The translations under genes were made by a program, and so were the position numbers. Shown piece by piece: positions 52,954-62,185 of a DNA stretch of 64,000 nucleotides. The number at the start of each line of letters is the position of its first letter. Position 1 is the first letter of the stretch. This DNA is from Streptomyces sp. RerS4 (GTDB taxonomy: Bacteria > Actinomycetota > Actinomycetes > Streptomycetales > Streptomycetaceae): NCBI RefSeq assembly GCF_023515955.1, contig NZ_CP097322.1:4946501-5010500 (forward strand), in the 5' to 3' direction. Below the pieces are notes generated by a model that was not told the DNA's origin, ran no database searches, and worked only from the letters and a program-made list of their open reading frames with translations.

Positions 52954-52981
52954 GTTATGCCGTGATGCCGGAGCGTGACAA
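52954..52981 (-). promoter_or_regulatory. candidate promoter of the cyclodipeptide operon
   Basis: On the minus strand TTGTCA (52976-52981) and CATAAC (52954-52959) are 16 bases apart, about 72 bases before the synthase start. The neighbouring 52990-53060 segment is AT-rich and may also carry the EF-hand gene promoter. Prediction only. Confidence 0.4.
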
Positions 52982-53136
52982 GTGGGAGGCCGAATTGTTG
53001 GCCGGAATTATCGCTTCCGGGTTACGGACCGGTAATTCAATTTATTTCTGCCGATCGAACGGGACCCGCCCGGAAGAGGGTCCCGGCGTGCCGCTACCCT
53101 GAGCCGGTCAACAAGCACCAAGAAGGGGTGGACCCA

Positions 53137-53349
53137 GTGGCGGACATCGAGAGCGCACGGGCGACGTTCGACAGGTTCGACGTGAACGGTGACGGCTTCA
53201 TCACGGCCGACGAGTACAGCCAGGCCATGAAGGCGATGGGCGACGCGTTCGTCACGCCCTCGGTCGCGGACTCCGTCGTCGCCGCCAAGGACGCCAACCA
53301 GGACGGCCTGCTGAGCTTCGACGAGTTCTGGGCCGACCTGAACAAGTAA
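53137..53349 (+). CDS. small EF-hand calcium-binding protein
   Basis: Cytoplasmic two-EF-hand protein of 70 residues, the size of the small calcium-binding proteins of Streptomyces. Both loops are complete: DVNGDGFITADE and DANQDGLLSFDE, with Asp/Asn at positions 1, 3 and 5 and Glu at 12, so calcium binding is likely. The GTG start follows an AAGGGG site. It is divergent from the cyclodipeptide synthase across 254 bases and convergent with the PadR gene. A calcium buffer or sensor role is family inference; no partner is evident. Confidence 0.92.
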   Translation: MADIESARATFDRFDVNGDGFITADEYSQAMKAMGDAFVTPSVADSVVAAKDANQDGLLSFDEFWADLNK

Positions 53350-53361
53350 CGCCTCCGCCGA

Positions 53362-53390
53362 CCTCCGCCCCCGCCCGCCGGGGGCGGAGG
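53362..53390. terminator. bidirectional 11-bp hairpin terminator
   Basis: CCTCCGCCCCC (53362-53372) pairs perfectly with GGGGGCGGAGG (53380-53390), 7-base loop, between the convergent EF-hand and PadR genes. Confidence 0.75.
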
Positions 53391-53394
53391 CGCG

Positions 53395-53985
53395 TCAGGC
53401 CCCGCCGGGGGGACCCTCCGCGCCGTCCGCGCCGTCCGCGCCCTCTGCGCCTTCGAGGTCCTGGACCTCGGCGATCGCCTCCTCCAGCCAGCTCAGCCAG
53501 AAGGTCTCCAAGGCGATGCCGCCGCGCAGCACGAGCCGGCGCAGCCGGTCCTCGGCGCCGTCGCGGCCCGGCGGGAAGTCCTTGGCCTCGATGGCCTCGT
53601 ACGTCCCCAACTGCTCCCGGTGCAGATCCAGATGCCGGCGCAGTTCGCCGCCGAGCCCCTGCGGCCCCACCACCGCCGCCGCGCGGATGCGCAGCAGCAA
53701 CGCGTCCCGCTGGGGCTTGGGATCCTGGCTCTCGTCCACCCAGCGGGCCAACTCCGCGCTGCCGGCGGGCAGCACCTCGTACTGCTTCCTCTGCCCCCGC
53801 ACGGGCGCCTCGCTGGGCAGCGCCCGGATCAGCCCCGCCTCCTCCAGCCGCCCGAGCTCCCGGTAGATCTGCTGGTGCGTCGCGGACCAGAAGTACCCGA
53901 TCGACTTGTCGAACCGCCGGGTCAGCTCCAGCCCCGACGAGGGCTTTTCGAGCAGGGCGGTGAGGATGGCGTGCGGGAGCGACAT
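53395..53985 (-). CDS. PadR-family transcriptional regulator
   Basis: Regulator of 196 residues. The N-terminal winged helix is typical of PadR (SLPHAILTALLEKPSSGLEL, FWSATHQQIYRELGRLEEAG, RKQYEVLPAGSAELARW), followed by a C-terminal helical domain (PadR C, dimerisation) and an acidic Gly/Ala tail (GAEGADGADGAEGPPGGA) encoded by a repetitive stretch. The start lies in ATGTCGCTCCCGC. Its target is unknown; it borders the cobalt transporter genes on the same strand, 38 bases before the cbiO end, but not obviously in their operon. PadR proteins often repress adjacent export genes. Confidence 0.9.
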   Translation of the reverse strand: MSLPHAILTALLEKPSSGLELTRRFDKSIGYFWSATHQQIYRELGRLEEAGLIRALPSEAPVRGQRKQYEVLPAGSAELARWVDESQDPKPQRDALLLRIRAAAVVGPQGLGGELRRHLDLHREQLGTYEAIEAKDFPPGRDGAEDRLRRLVLRGGIALETFWLSWLEEAIAEVQDLEGAEGADGADGAEGPPGGA

Positions 53986-54023
53986 GCCGCCATCCTAGGT
54001 TCCGGCCCCGTGGGCGCGGGGGC

Positions 54024-54863
54024 TCACCGCCAGGCGGCCAGGGCCTCCGGGACGCGGGGGCCCGGTACGTCGGCGGCCAGCAGCCCGTGCGCGCGCAGCA
54101 GGGCCGTCACCGCCGGGGACCAGGCCTGGCGCAGGCCCGCCGAGGCGAGCAGCTCCGGGTCCGACAGCAGGAGCGGCGCGGGGCCGACGCGGATGCCGTC
54201 CGGGGTGAGGACCGCCGCGTCGTCCGCCCACCGGACCGCGAGGTCCACGTCGTGCGTGGCCATGACGACGGTGGTGCCGGCCGCGCGCAGCCCCGCGAGG
54301 ACGTCCAGGAGGCGTTCCTGCCCGTCCGGGTCCAGGCCGGCCGTCGGCTCGTCCAGGATCAGCACGCGCGGGGCCATCGCCACCGCGCCCGCGATGGCCG
54401 CCCGCTTGCGCTGCCCGTAGGACAGCAGGTGCGTCGGGCGGTCCCGCAGCGCCGTGATGTCCAGCGCGGCCAGCGCCGCGTCGACCCGCTCGCGGACCTC
54501 CGGGGCGGACAGGCCCAGGTTCATCGGGCCGAAGGAGACGTCCTGTTCGACGGAGGCGGCGAACAACTGGTCGTCCGGATCCTGCACCACCAGCTGCACC
54601 GCACTGCGCAGCCGGGTCAGCCCCGCCCGGTCGTACGCCACCACCGTGCCGTCGAGGCGCAGCGTGCCCGTGCCGGGGCGCAGGCCGCCGCTCAACAGCC
54701 GCATCAGCGTGGTCTTGCCGCTGCCGTTGCGCCCGAGCAGCACCAGCGCGCGGCCCTCGACGATGCCGAAGTCCACGCCGGACAGGACGGCGGGGCCGTC
54801 GTCGTACGCGTAGCCCGCGCCGGCCAGTTCCACCAGCGGGCCCGCCGCTACCAACGGGGTCAC
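54024..54863 (-). CDS. cbiO: cobalt ECF transporter ATPase
   Basis: ABC ATPase of 279 residues that powers the CbiMNQ cobalt importer. Walker A LLGRNGSGKTTLM, Q-loop VVQDPDDQLFAASVEQDVSF typical of energy-coupling-factor ATPases, signature LLSYGQRKRAAIAGAVAM (SYGQ form), Walker B RVLILDEPTAGLD, and H-loop MATHDVDLA. The start is GTG 54863 overlapping the cbiQ stop as GTGA. It is the last gene of a cbiM-cbiN-cbiQ-cbiO operon under a cobalamin riboswitch, so expression should fall when adenosylcobalamin is plentiful. Confidence 0.95.
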   Translation of the reverse strand: MTPLVAAGPLVELAGAGYAYDDGPAVLSGVDFGIVEGRALVLLGRNGSGKTTLMRLLSGGLRPGTGTLRLDGTVVAYDRAGLTRLRSAVQLVVQDPDDQLFAASVEQDVSFGPMNLGLSAPEVRERVDAALAALDITALRDRPTHLLSYGQRKRAAIAGAVAMAPRVLILDEPTAGLDPDGQERLLDVLAGLRAAGTTVVMATHDVDLAVRWADDAAVLTPDGIRVGPAPLLLSDPELLASAGLRQAWSPAVTALLRAHGLLAADVPGPRVPEALAAWR

Positions 54864-55609
54864 AACCACAGCTCCTTCAGTACGAGGGTCCCCGCGACCA
54901 GGCCGGTCAGCAGGGCGGCGGTGGCCGCGAGGAACCGCCAGGACAGCGTCGCCTCGGGAACGAGCACCCGCAGCGCCCCGTCGTAGCCGCGCCCGGCCAG
55001 CCCCTCCTGGAGCCGCGCGGCGCGGTCGAAGGCCCGGACGAACGAGGTCGCCGCGAGCCCGGCCAGCGAACGCCACACCGCCGCCCGACTGGTCTGCCCG
55101 AGCCGGGCCGCCTGGGCGCGGCGTACGCGGTCCATCGAGTCGAGCAGCAGGAAACCGATCCGGTACATGACCAGGGCCACGTCCACGACCGGCGCCGGCA
55201 CGCCCGCCCGCACCAGCCGGGGCAATACGTCCGACACCGGGGTCGTGAAGGCGAACAGCAGCACCCCGAGGGAGGCCGCCGAGGTACGCAGCAGCAGCTC
55301 GCCCGCGTGCCGGGGCCCATCCGGCGCGAGCGCGAGGAACCCGGCCGGGCCGCCCACCGACACCAGCAGGGGCAGCGCCCCGGTCACACAGAAGCCCAGC
55401 GGGATCCGGAAGGCCCGCCACAGCTGCCGCCCCCCCACCCCGGCCGGCCCGAGCAGGACGGCCAGGGTGGCGGCGGCCACGAGCGGCCCGCCCGGCCAGG
55501 GCGGCAGGGCGACGGCGGTGACCGTCAGCCCGATCCCCAGCACCGCCTTCTCCAACGGGTGGCGGCCCCGCCAGCGACTGCTGTGGGCCGCCACGTCGAT
55601 CGGCAGCAC
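54860..55609 (-). CDS. cbiQ: cobalt ECF transporter transmembrane protein
   Basis: Membrane T-component of 249 residues with about five to six hydrophobic helices. It couples CbiO to the substrate-binding CbiM. Coupling motifs with Ala-Arg-Gly character are visible: RRAQAARLGQTSRAAV and RLQEGLAGRGYDGAL. The start is GTG 55609, three bases after the cbiN stop, and its own stop overlaps cbiO. Assignment follows from the motifs and operon position. Confidence 0.92.
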   Translation of the reverse strand: MLPIDVAAHSSRWRGRHPLEKAVLGIGLTVTAVALPPWPGGPLVAAATLAVLLGPAGVGGRQLWRAFRIPLGFCVTGALPLLVSVGGPAGFLALAPDGPRHAGELLLRTSAASLGVLLFAFTTPVSDVLPRLVRAGVPAPVVDVALVMYRIGFLLLDSMDRVRRAQAARLGQTSRAAVWRSLAGLAATSFVRAFDRAARLQEGLAGRGYDGALRVLVPEATLSWRFLAATAALLTGLVAGTLVLKELWL

Positions 55610-55612
55610 CGG

Positions 55613-55999
55613 CTACGACTCCCGGGCGGCCGGTACGGCCGCGCCCTCGCCGGCGCCCTCGCCCGCCTCTCCGGCCGAGCCCGGGGCGGCGGCCGACGCC
55701 AGGGCAGCGCCCTGCCGTCGCCCCTTGCGCACGCCGAAGTAGTACGCGAGCACGCCCGCGCCGAGCGCCGCCTGGAGGGCGAACAGCGCCGACTCCACCT
55801 CCCCGGACGGGGGTTCGTAGAGCGGGGTGAACCAGGGCTCGTAGTCCGGCTCGATCTCGGCGATGGCCGTTTCCGCCTGGGCGTCGGCGCCGGTGAACGG
55901 CTCCTCCTTGCCGTCGCCCAGACCGAGGGCGAGCGGGAGCACGGCCAGCGCCGCGACCACCAGGAGCAGCAGGGTGTTGATCTTCGCGTTGCGGGTCAT
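55613..55999 (-). CDS. cbiN: cobalt transport protein CbiN
   Basis: Small auxiliary membrane protein of 128 residues needed with CbiM for cobalt uptake. Two membrane helices flank an external loop: LLLLVVAALAVLPLALGLG, then the acidic loop GADAQAETAIAEIEPDYEPW with FTPLYEPPSGEVESALFALQ, and a second helix ending in AYYFGVRKGRR. The Ala/Gly-rich C-terminal tail of about 30 residues is longer than usual. The ATG overlaps the cbiM stop (ATGA), which fixes the start and rejects longer readings. Confidence 0.93.
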   Translation of the reverse strand: MTRNAKINTLLLLVVAALAVLPLALGLGDGKEEPFTGADAQAETAIAEIEPDYEPWFTPLYEPPSGEVESALFALQAALGAGVLAYYFGVRKGRRQGAALASAAAPGSAGEAGEGAGEGAAVPAARES

Positions 56000-56706
56000 C
56001 GGACCTCCGCCTCCCGGCCGGTCTGCTCGGCACTCTTGCCTCCGGTGAGCTTCGCGACTCCGAGGCGCACCAGGTCGGACTTGCTGGACTGCATGAGCAG
56101 GCGCATCACGAGGACGGTCAGCAGGCCCTCGCTGATCGCCAGCGGGATCTGGGTGAGCGCGAAGATGCCGGCGAACTTCTCCAGCGAGCCCAGGAAGCCG
56201 CTCGCCGGGTCCGGGAAGGCGAGCGCGAGCTGGACCGAGGTCACGCAGTAGGTGACGAGGTCGGCGAAGAAGGCGCCGAAGAAGACGCCGACCATGAGCG
56301 GGGTCCCCGACTTCCGGAGCAGCCGGTAGACCGCGTAGCCCGCCCAGGGGCCGGCGATGGCCATCGAGAAGACGTTGGCGCCCAGGGTGGTGAGTCCGCC
56401 GTGGGCCAGCAGCAGCGCCTGGAAGAGCAGGGTGATCGTGCCGAGGACCGCCATGATCGGTGGTCGGAACAGGATGGCCCCGAGCCCCGTGCCCGTCGGG
56501 TGGGAGCAACTGCCCGTCACCGAGGGGATCTTCAGGGCGGACAGGACGAAGGTGAACGCTCCGGACGCCCCGAGCAGCAGCGTGCTCTCCGGATTGGCCT
56601 TCACCTCGCGGGTGAGGGCGCGTACGCCGTGGACGACGAACGGGGCGGACGCGGCGCCCCAGGCGACCGCGTGCAAGGGGGGTAGGAACCCCTCGGCAAT
56701 ATGCAT
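55996..56706 (-). CDS. cbiM: cobalt transporter substrate-binding protein CbiM
   Basis: Substrate-capture membrane protein of 236 residues for cobalt(II). The N-terminus MHIAEGFLPPLHAVAWGAAS is the hallmark: in the family the free amino group and His2 coordinate the metal, so ATG 56706 is taken as the start although an in-frame start exists 21 bases upstream. Further conserved segments: KIPSVTGSCSHPTGTGLGAI and LGANVFSMAIAGPWAGYAVY. It is the first gene of the operon, directly downstream of the cobalamin riboswitch. Confidence 0.95.
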   Translation of the reverse strand: MHIAEGFLPPLHAVAWGAASAPFVVHGVRALTREVKANPESTLLLGASGAFTFVLSALKIPSVTGSCSHPTGTGLGAILFRPPIMAVLGTITLLFQALLLAHGGLTTLGANVFSMAIAGPWAGYAVYRLLRKSGTPLMVGVFFGAFFADLVTYCVTSVQLALAFPDPASGFLGSLEKFAGIFALTQIPLAISEGLLTVLVMRLLMQSSKSDLVRLGVAKLTGGKSAEQTGREAEVR

Positions 56707-56744
56707 GGATAGAGACCTCTCCAGCACCTCGTGGATGGACGACG

Positions 56745-56925
56745 CGCCTCGGCCGGTCTCCTGGCTGACGGGTACTGATGCCCTGGCTCCGCCTTCCCGG
56801 GCCTGCGCGGTCTCCCGCGAGGGCCCAGTGACTTCCCGCAGGAGTGGAGCCGGACTTCCCGATCACAGTGGCGAGGGCCGCACCGGTTTTCCACCGGTTT
56901 CCCGAACACCAAGGCCCGCTGACCC
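56745..56925 (-). ncRNA. cobalamin riboswitch
   Basis: Read on the minus strand, the leader of cbiM contains AACCGGTGGAAAACCGGTG-like pairing near its 5' side, the conserved GCCACTGTGATCGGGAAG segment and, nearer the gene, GTCAGCCAGGAGACCGGCC, the B12-box family pattern. Boundaries are approximate. Binding of adenosylcobalamin would shut off cbiMNQO, matching cobalt demand to B12 status. Confidence 0.88.
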
Positions 56926-57009
56926 TAGTGGGCGGCACGCACCGCTTACAACCCGACCCGACCCCGGCCCCGGGCACCGATGTGCGCCGGGGCCGGTGGT
57001 GCTGTGGGA
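56926..57009. other. upstream region of the cobalamin riboswitch
   Basis: Intergenic, probably the promoter of the cbi operon. No clear -10/-35 pair was seen. Confidence 0.4.
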
Positions 57010-57531
57010 TCAGCAGGTGTTCGGGTGCGAGATGTCCACCACGATCCGCTCCGGCGCGTGCAGCACGGTGACGCCGTAGGCGGGCCTGGTGTCGAAGGCG
57101 GCCCCGATGGTCACGTACCCCTCGAAGTCGCCGGTCAGGGCGAGGCCCTTGAGCTTGCTCAGGTAGATCTTCTGGAGCCTGGGGCCCTGGTAGACGTTCT
57201 GCCCGTCGTCGGTGTGCCCGGCGGCCGGGTGCATGCGGATCTCCAGGAAGTACTTCCCGGCGAGCGGGACGGGCTTGCCCGACCCGTCGTAGACGAGCTC
57301 GGAGACCGGACTGACGGTGACCTCGGGGACGGAACCCTCGATGTCGACCACGATCCGGTCGAACGTGCAGTGACCGCCCCAGCGGGCATTGACGACGAGC
57401 GGGATCTGGGTGGTGCGGGTGGCCGTGGCGGCCGCTGATGCCGGTGCGGCGAGGCCGATGCCGGCGGTGAGCAGTGCGCCCGTGGCCAGGGCCACGATCT
57501 TGCGGCGGCGCGAGCTGGGCAGGTGACGCAT
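57010..57531 (-). CDS. secreted AMIN-like domain protein
   Basis: Exported protein of 173 residues. An Arg-rich N-terminus and Sec-type signal (KIVALATGALLTAGIGLAAP, cleavage near ASA) are followed by one AMIN-like beta domain: GHCTFDRIVVDIEGSVPEVT, VPLAGKYFLEIRMHPAAGHT, GDFEGYVTIGAAFDTRPAYG and RIVVDISHP. AMIN-type domains usually bind cell-wall glycans or localise envelope proteins, so an envelope role is plausible. A C-terminal Cys (NTC) and Cys in GGHCTF could pair. It stands alone between the riboswitch and the SsgA-like gene. Confidence 0.85.
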   Translation of the reverse strand: MRHLPSSRRRKIVALATGALLTAGIGLAAPASAAATATRTTQIPLVVNARWGGHCTFDRIVVDIEGSVPEVTVSPVSELVYDGSGKPVPLAGKYFLEIRMHPAAGHTDDGQNVYQGPRLQKIYLSKLKGLALTGDFEGYVTIGAAFDTRPAYGVTVLHAPERIVVDISHPNTC

Positions 57532-57607
57532 GGCGTCCCCCCGATTCCTCTTGAGACGGGGACTTGCTGTCGCCGAGGAAGACGCCGGGGTGCGTCGTGC
57601 GGTTGCG

Positions 57608-57644
57608 CTCAGTACGCCGCTCGGTACGCCGGCTCAGTACGCCA
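57608..57644. repeat. CTCAGTACGCCG-type 12-mer x3
   Basis: Three near-identical 12-base units (57608-57619, 57620-57631 and 57633-57644) cross the 3' end of the SsgA-like gene, so the last unit encodes its C-terminal residues and stop. Confidence 0.65.
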
Positions 57645-58041
57645 GCAGCGCGCTCAGCTGTGCGTCCAGGTCGTAGTGGCGGCGCTCCTGGCCGCGCGGC
57701 ACCAGCTCCGTCATGCGGCGGCACAGGGCCCGTACGTCCTTGGCGCGGGCGGACACCACGCAGCTCTGCGCGCCGTTGCTGAAGGCCAGGAACACCCGGG
57801 GCTCGGTCCCCTCGCGCATCGGCCAGACCTGTATGTCGCCCTCGCCGGCGGGGGTGGTCTGCCCGTCGATCAGCAGGTCCCGGGAGAAGACCCAGCGGGC
57901 CAGGTGCCTGCCGGCGCCCCGGAAGTCGACGGCCAGCTCGTAGGGCCGGTCCGTGCGGTACACGAAGGCGCCCTGGAGGGGGACGGTCAGCGGGGCGACC
58001 TCCAGCCGCAGGGACAGGACGCGGTGTTCGGTGGTGGCCAT
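57634..58041 (-). CDS. SsgA-like sporulation/cell-division regulator
   Basis: Small cytoplasmic protein of 135 residues of the SALP family, found only in sporulating actinomycetes, where members guide septum placement, spore wall synthesis or autolysis. Family segments: LEVAPLTVPLQGAFVYRTDR, PYELAVDFRGAG, WVFSRDLLIDG, GDIQVWPMREG and the C-terminal RRHYDLDAQLSALLAY. Length matches SsgB-like members. Which SALP it corresponds to cannot be decided here. It supports a Streptomyces-like host. Confidence 0.93.
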   Translation of the reverse strand: MATTEHRVLSLRLEVAPLTVPLQGAFVYRTDRPYELAVDFRGAGRHLARWVFSRDLLIDGQTTPAGEGDIQVWPMREGTEPRVFLAFSNGAQSCVVSARAKDVRALCRRMTELVPRGQERRHYDLDAQLSALLAY

Positions 58042-58185
58042 GGCGGCAGCCTTCCTTCACGCGGGGACGTGCACGGACCCCCCTTCGCACGCTAGCCCAC
58101 CGCGCCGGCGGCGGACGGGGCCGAAGGTCCCGAGGCGGGTGGGCCCGAGGACCCCACTTGGCCGCGGGGAGCCCCGTACGGGCGA

Positions 58186-58217
58186 GGGCCCGCCCTCCGG
58201 GTGGGGAGGACGGGCCC
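58186..58217. terminator. hairpin terminator
   Basis: GGGCCCG-c-CCTCC (58186-58198) pairs with GGAGG-a-CGGGCCC (58205-58217), 6-base loop, after the stop of the small secreted protein gene (minus strand). Confidence 0.6.
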
Positions 58218-58247
58218 GAAGGGGCGCGGCGGGGGCCGCGCCACCCG

Positions 58248-58562
58248 TTACGGCAGCGGGTTGTAGACCAGCGAGTCGTGGTTGTTGGACTGGCCGATCG
58301 CGGTGAAGCCGGAGCCGTTGGCCTGGGCGCCGTTGTTCTGGTTCGACGCCCCGAAGCCGGACGCCACCTGCTGGGCCGTGGAGGAGTTGCCGAGGTTGCT
58401 GCCGCCGATGCCGCTGCCGAGGATGTCGGCGAGGGCCGCGTTCGAGGCCGTGCCGGCGGCGCCGGCCCCGTTGTCCGCCTGCGCCACGCCGGACAGGAGC
58501 GCGAGGGCGAGGGGGAGCGATGCGACAGCCGCCATCACACGGGTGCTGCGGATGCTTGCCAT
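58248..58562 (-). CDS. small secreted Gly/Asn/Ser-rich protein
   Basis: Exported protein of 104 residues, function unknown. The signal peptide (RVMAAVASLPLALALLSGVA, cleaved near QA|DNG) is followed by about 70 residues of low-complexity sequence rich in Gly, Asn, Ser, Ala and Gln, including SGIGGSNLGNSSTAQQVASG and GASNQNNGAQANGSGFTAIG. Cysteines are absent, so it is not a canonical chaplin. The composition resembles amyloid-forming or surface-coat proteins, which is inference only. A strong GGAGGA site precedes the ATG. It is flanked by the SsgA-like gene and sdaA on the same strand. Confidence 0.82.
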   Translation of the reverse strand: MASIRSTRVMAAVASLPLALALLSGVAQADNGAGAAGTASNAALADILGSGIGGSNLGNSSTAQQVASGFGASNQNNGAQANGSGFTAIGQSNNHDSLVYNPLP

Positions 58563-58769
58563 GGTGGGGTCCTCCGGTACGCACAAACAAAGGGGGTCAG
58601 GGCGGTTGGCCGGCCGCCCCGGAAGTGCCCGACGTCGTGTGATCAGCTTGGCGTATGTGATCATCGAGAAACCAGCCCAGACCGGCTTCTTCGCCCGCAA
58701 GCGTGATCAACACGTTCCAAACCTCGGAACGTCGGTCAATTCGCCCCTTCGGTCAGTACCCGAAGACGA

Positions 58770-60152
<1,383 letters not shown>

Positions 60153-60393
60153 GGTGGCGGACTCCCGGTTCATCCCCACGGTGGTGGGGAGCGGACCGTC
60201 CAGTCGCTCTCGCGACGTGGCGAGATCGGCCGACGGAGGGGCGGACTTTGCAGGGATTGCGGGCAAAGGGCACCTCGTGGGCGCCCTTGCCCGGTTCATC
60301 AGCGTACGTCAGTTCGTGCGGGCGTCGGTTACGCCCGCCTGTACGGCGGCTTGAGCGGCGGCGACGCGGCGGACCGCGGTCGCGGCCACAGGA

Positions 60394-60428
60394 AGGGCCC
60401 GGACCCGTGTGACACCAGGCCGGGCCCT
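60394..60428 (-). terminator. hairpin after glyA
   Basis: AGGGCCCGG (60394-60402) pairs with CCGGGCCCT (60420-60428), 17-base loop, 13 bases beyond the glyA stop. The remaining 60153-60393 region would hold the sdaA promoter; nothing firm was seen there. Confidence 0.6.
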
Positions 60429-60441
60429 ACCGAGCCGGCGC

Positions 60442-61698
60442 CTAGAGCGACGGGTACAGCGGGTGCTTCGCGGCGAGTGCCGAGACGCGGGCCTTGAGGT
60501 CCTCGCTGTCGTACGACGGCTTCAGGGCCTGGGCGATGATCTCGGCGACCTCGGTGAAGTCCTCGGCGCCGAAACCGCGCGTGGCCAGGGCCGGCGTGCC
60601 GATCCGCAGGCCCGAGGTGACCATCGGCGGGCGGGGGTCGTTCGGGATGGCGTTGCGGTTGACCGTGATGCCGATCTCGTGCAGGCGGTCCTCGGCCTGC
60701 TGACCGTCCAGCTCGGAGTTGCGCAGGTCGACCAGGACCAGGTGGACGTCCGTACCGCCGGACAGGACGGAGACGCCGACCTCGGTGACGTCCGGCTGCA
60801 CCAGGCGCTCGGCGATGATCTTCGCACCCTCCAGGGTGCGCACCTGGCGCTCCTTGAACTCCTCCGAGGCCGCGACCTTGAAGGAGACCGCCTTGGCCGC
60901 GATCACGTGCTCCAGCGGGCCGCCCTGCTGACCGGGGAAGACCGCGGAGTTGATCTTCTTGGCCAGCTCCTGCGTGGACAGGATGACGCCGCCACGCGGA
61001 CCGCCGAGGGTCTTGTGCGTGGTGGTGGTCACGACGTGGGCGTGCGGCACCGGGTTCGGGTGCAGACCGGCGGCGACCAGACCCGCGAAGTGCGCCATGT
61101 CGACCATCAGGTACGCGCCGACCTCGTCCGCGATGCGGCGGAAGGCGGCGAAGTCCAGCTGACGCGGGTAGGCGGACCAGCCGGCGACGATCAGCTGCGG
61201 CTTGGACTCCTTGGCGAGGCGCTCGACCTCGGCCATGTCGACCTGGCCCGACTCGTCGACGTGGTACGGGACCACGTTGTAGAGCTTGCCGGAGAAGTTG
61301 ATCTTCATGCCGTGGGTCAGGTGACCGCCGTGGGCCAGGTTCAGGCCCATGATCGTGTCGCCCGGCTTCAGCAGCGCGAACATCGCGGCGGCGTTGGCCT
61401 GCGCACCGGAGTGCGGCTGGACGTTCGCGGCCTCGGCGCCGAACAGCGCCTTGATGCGGTCGATCGCGATCTGCTCGACCACGTCGACGTGCTCGCAGCC
61501 GCCGTAGTAGCGGCGGCCGGGGTAGCCCTCGGCGTACTTGTTGGTCAGGACCGAGCCCTGGGCCTCCATGACGGCGACCGGAGCGAAGTTCTCCGAGGCG
61601 ATCATTTCCAGGGTCGACTGCTGGCGCACGAGCTCGGCGTCGACGGCGGCGGCGACGTCCGGGTCGAGTTCGTGGAGAGGGGTGTTCAGTACGGACAT
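60442..61698 (-). CDS. glyA: serine hydroxymethyltransferase
   Basis: PLP enzyme of 418 residues that interconverts serine plus tetrahydrofolate with glycine plus 5,10-methylene-tetrahydrofolate. Signatures: QQSTLEMIASENFAPVAVME, NKYAEGYPGRRYYGGCEHVD, GLNLAHGGHLTHGMKINFSG and the cofactor lysine in HVVTTTTHKTLGGPRGG. It is 15 bases downstream of gcvH on the same strand, so it is likely in the gcvT-gcvH-glyA operon under the glycine riboswitch. Confidence 0.97.
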   Translation of the reverse strand: MSVLNTPLHELDPDVAAAVDAELVRQQSTLEMIASENFAPVAVMEAQGSVLTNKYAEGYPGRRYYGGCEHVDVVEQIAIDRIKALFGAEAANVQPHSGAQANAAAMFALLKPGDTIMGLNLAHGGHLTHGMKINFSGKLYNVVPYHVDESGQVDMAEVERLAKESKPQLIVAGWSAYPRQLDFAAFRRIADEVGAYLMVDMAHFAGLVAAGLHPNPVPHAHVVTTTTHKTLGGPRGGVILSTQELAKKINSAVFPGQQGGPLEHVIAAKAVSFKVAASEEFKERQVRTLEGAKIIAERLVQPDVTEVGVSVLSGGTDVHLVLVDLRNSELDGQQAEDRLHEIGITVNRNAIPNDPRPPMVTSGLRIGTPALATRGFGAEDFTEVAEIIAQALKPSYDSEDLKARVSALAAKHPLYPSL

Positions 61699-61713
61699 CA
61701 GGATCCCCTGGGG

Positions 61714-62094
61714 TCAGTTACCGGCGGTGAGCTTGGCGTACTCGTCGGCGGAGAGCAGGTCGTCCGGCTCGTCCGTGACGCGCACCTTGAACAACCAACC
61801 ACCCTCGAACGGGGCGGTGTTCACCAGGGCCGGGTCGTCCACGACGTCCTGGTTGAACTCGACGACCTCACCGGTGACGGGGGAGTACAGGTCGCTGACC
61901 GACTTGGTCGACTCCAGCTCGCCGCAGGTCTCGCCCGCGGTCACCGTGTCGCCGACCTGGGGGAGCTGGGCGTAGACGACGTCACCGAGCGCGGTGGCCG
62001 CGAACTCCGTGATGCCGACCGTCGCGACGCCGTTCTCGGCGGCCGACAGCCACTCGTGCTCCTTGCTGAAACGCAGCTGCTGGGGGTTGCTCAT
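61714..62094 (-). CDS. gcvH: glycine cleavage system H protein
   Basis: Lipoyl carrier protein of 126 residues that shuttles the aminomethyl group between GcvP and GcvT. The lipoylated lysine lies in GELESTKSVSDLYSPVTGEV; the N-terminal SKEHEWLSAAENGVATVGIT is typical. ATG 62094 follows AGGAGAATC. It is 91 bases after gcvT and just before glyA. The P protein gene, gcvP, is not in this window. Confidence 0.97.
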   Translation of the reverse strand: MSNPQQLRFSKEHEWLSAAENGVATVGITEFAATALGDVVYAQLPQVGDTVTAGETCGELESTKSVSDLYSPVTGEVVEFNQDVVDDPALVNTAPFEGGWLFKVRVTDEPDDLLSADEYAKLTAGN

Positions 62095-62185
62095 GACCTG
62101 ATTCTCCTGGATGCGGGGGAGTGGATACGAACAGTGGTCTCGCGTACCGAGACGGTCGGTACGGCGCCGGTACGGCGTACGGGCG

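Noticed and set aside
52965..53102. 45-codon open frame starting MPERDKWEAELLAGIIASGL between the CDPS and EF-hand genes
   Set aside because: It has no ribosome site, overlaps the likely CDPS promoter, and no family is recognised. It could be a remnant, but evidence is too thin to annotate.
58248..58562. Chaplin or rodlin identity for the small secreted protein
   Set aside because: The hydrophobic chaplin domain with its paired cysteines is missing, and rodlin-type sequence was not recognised.
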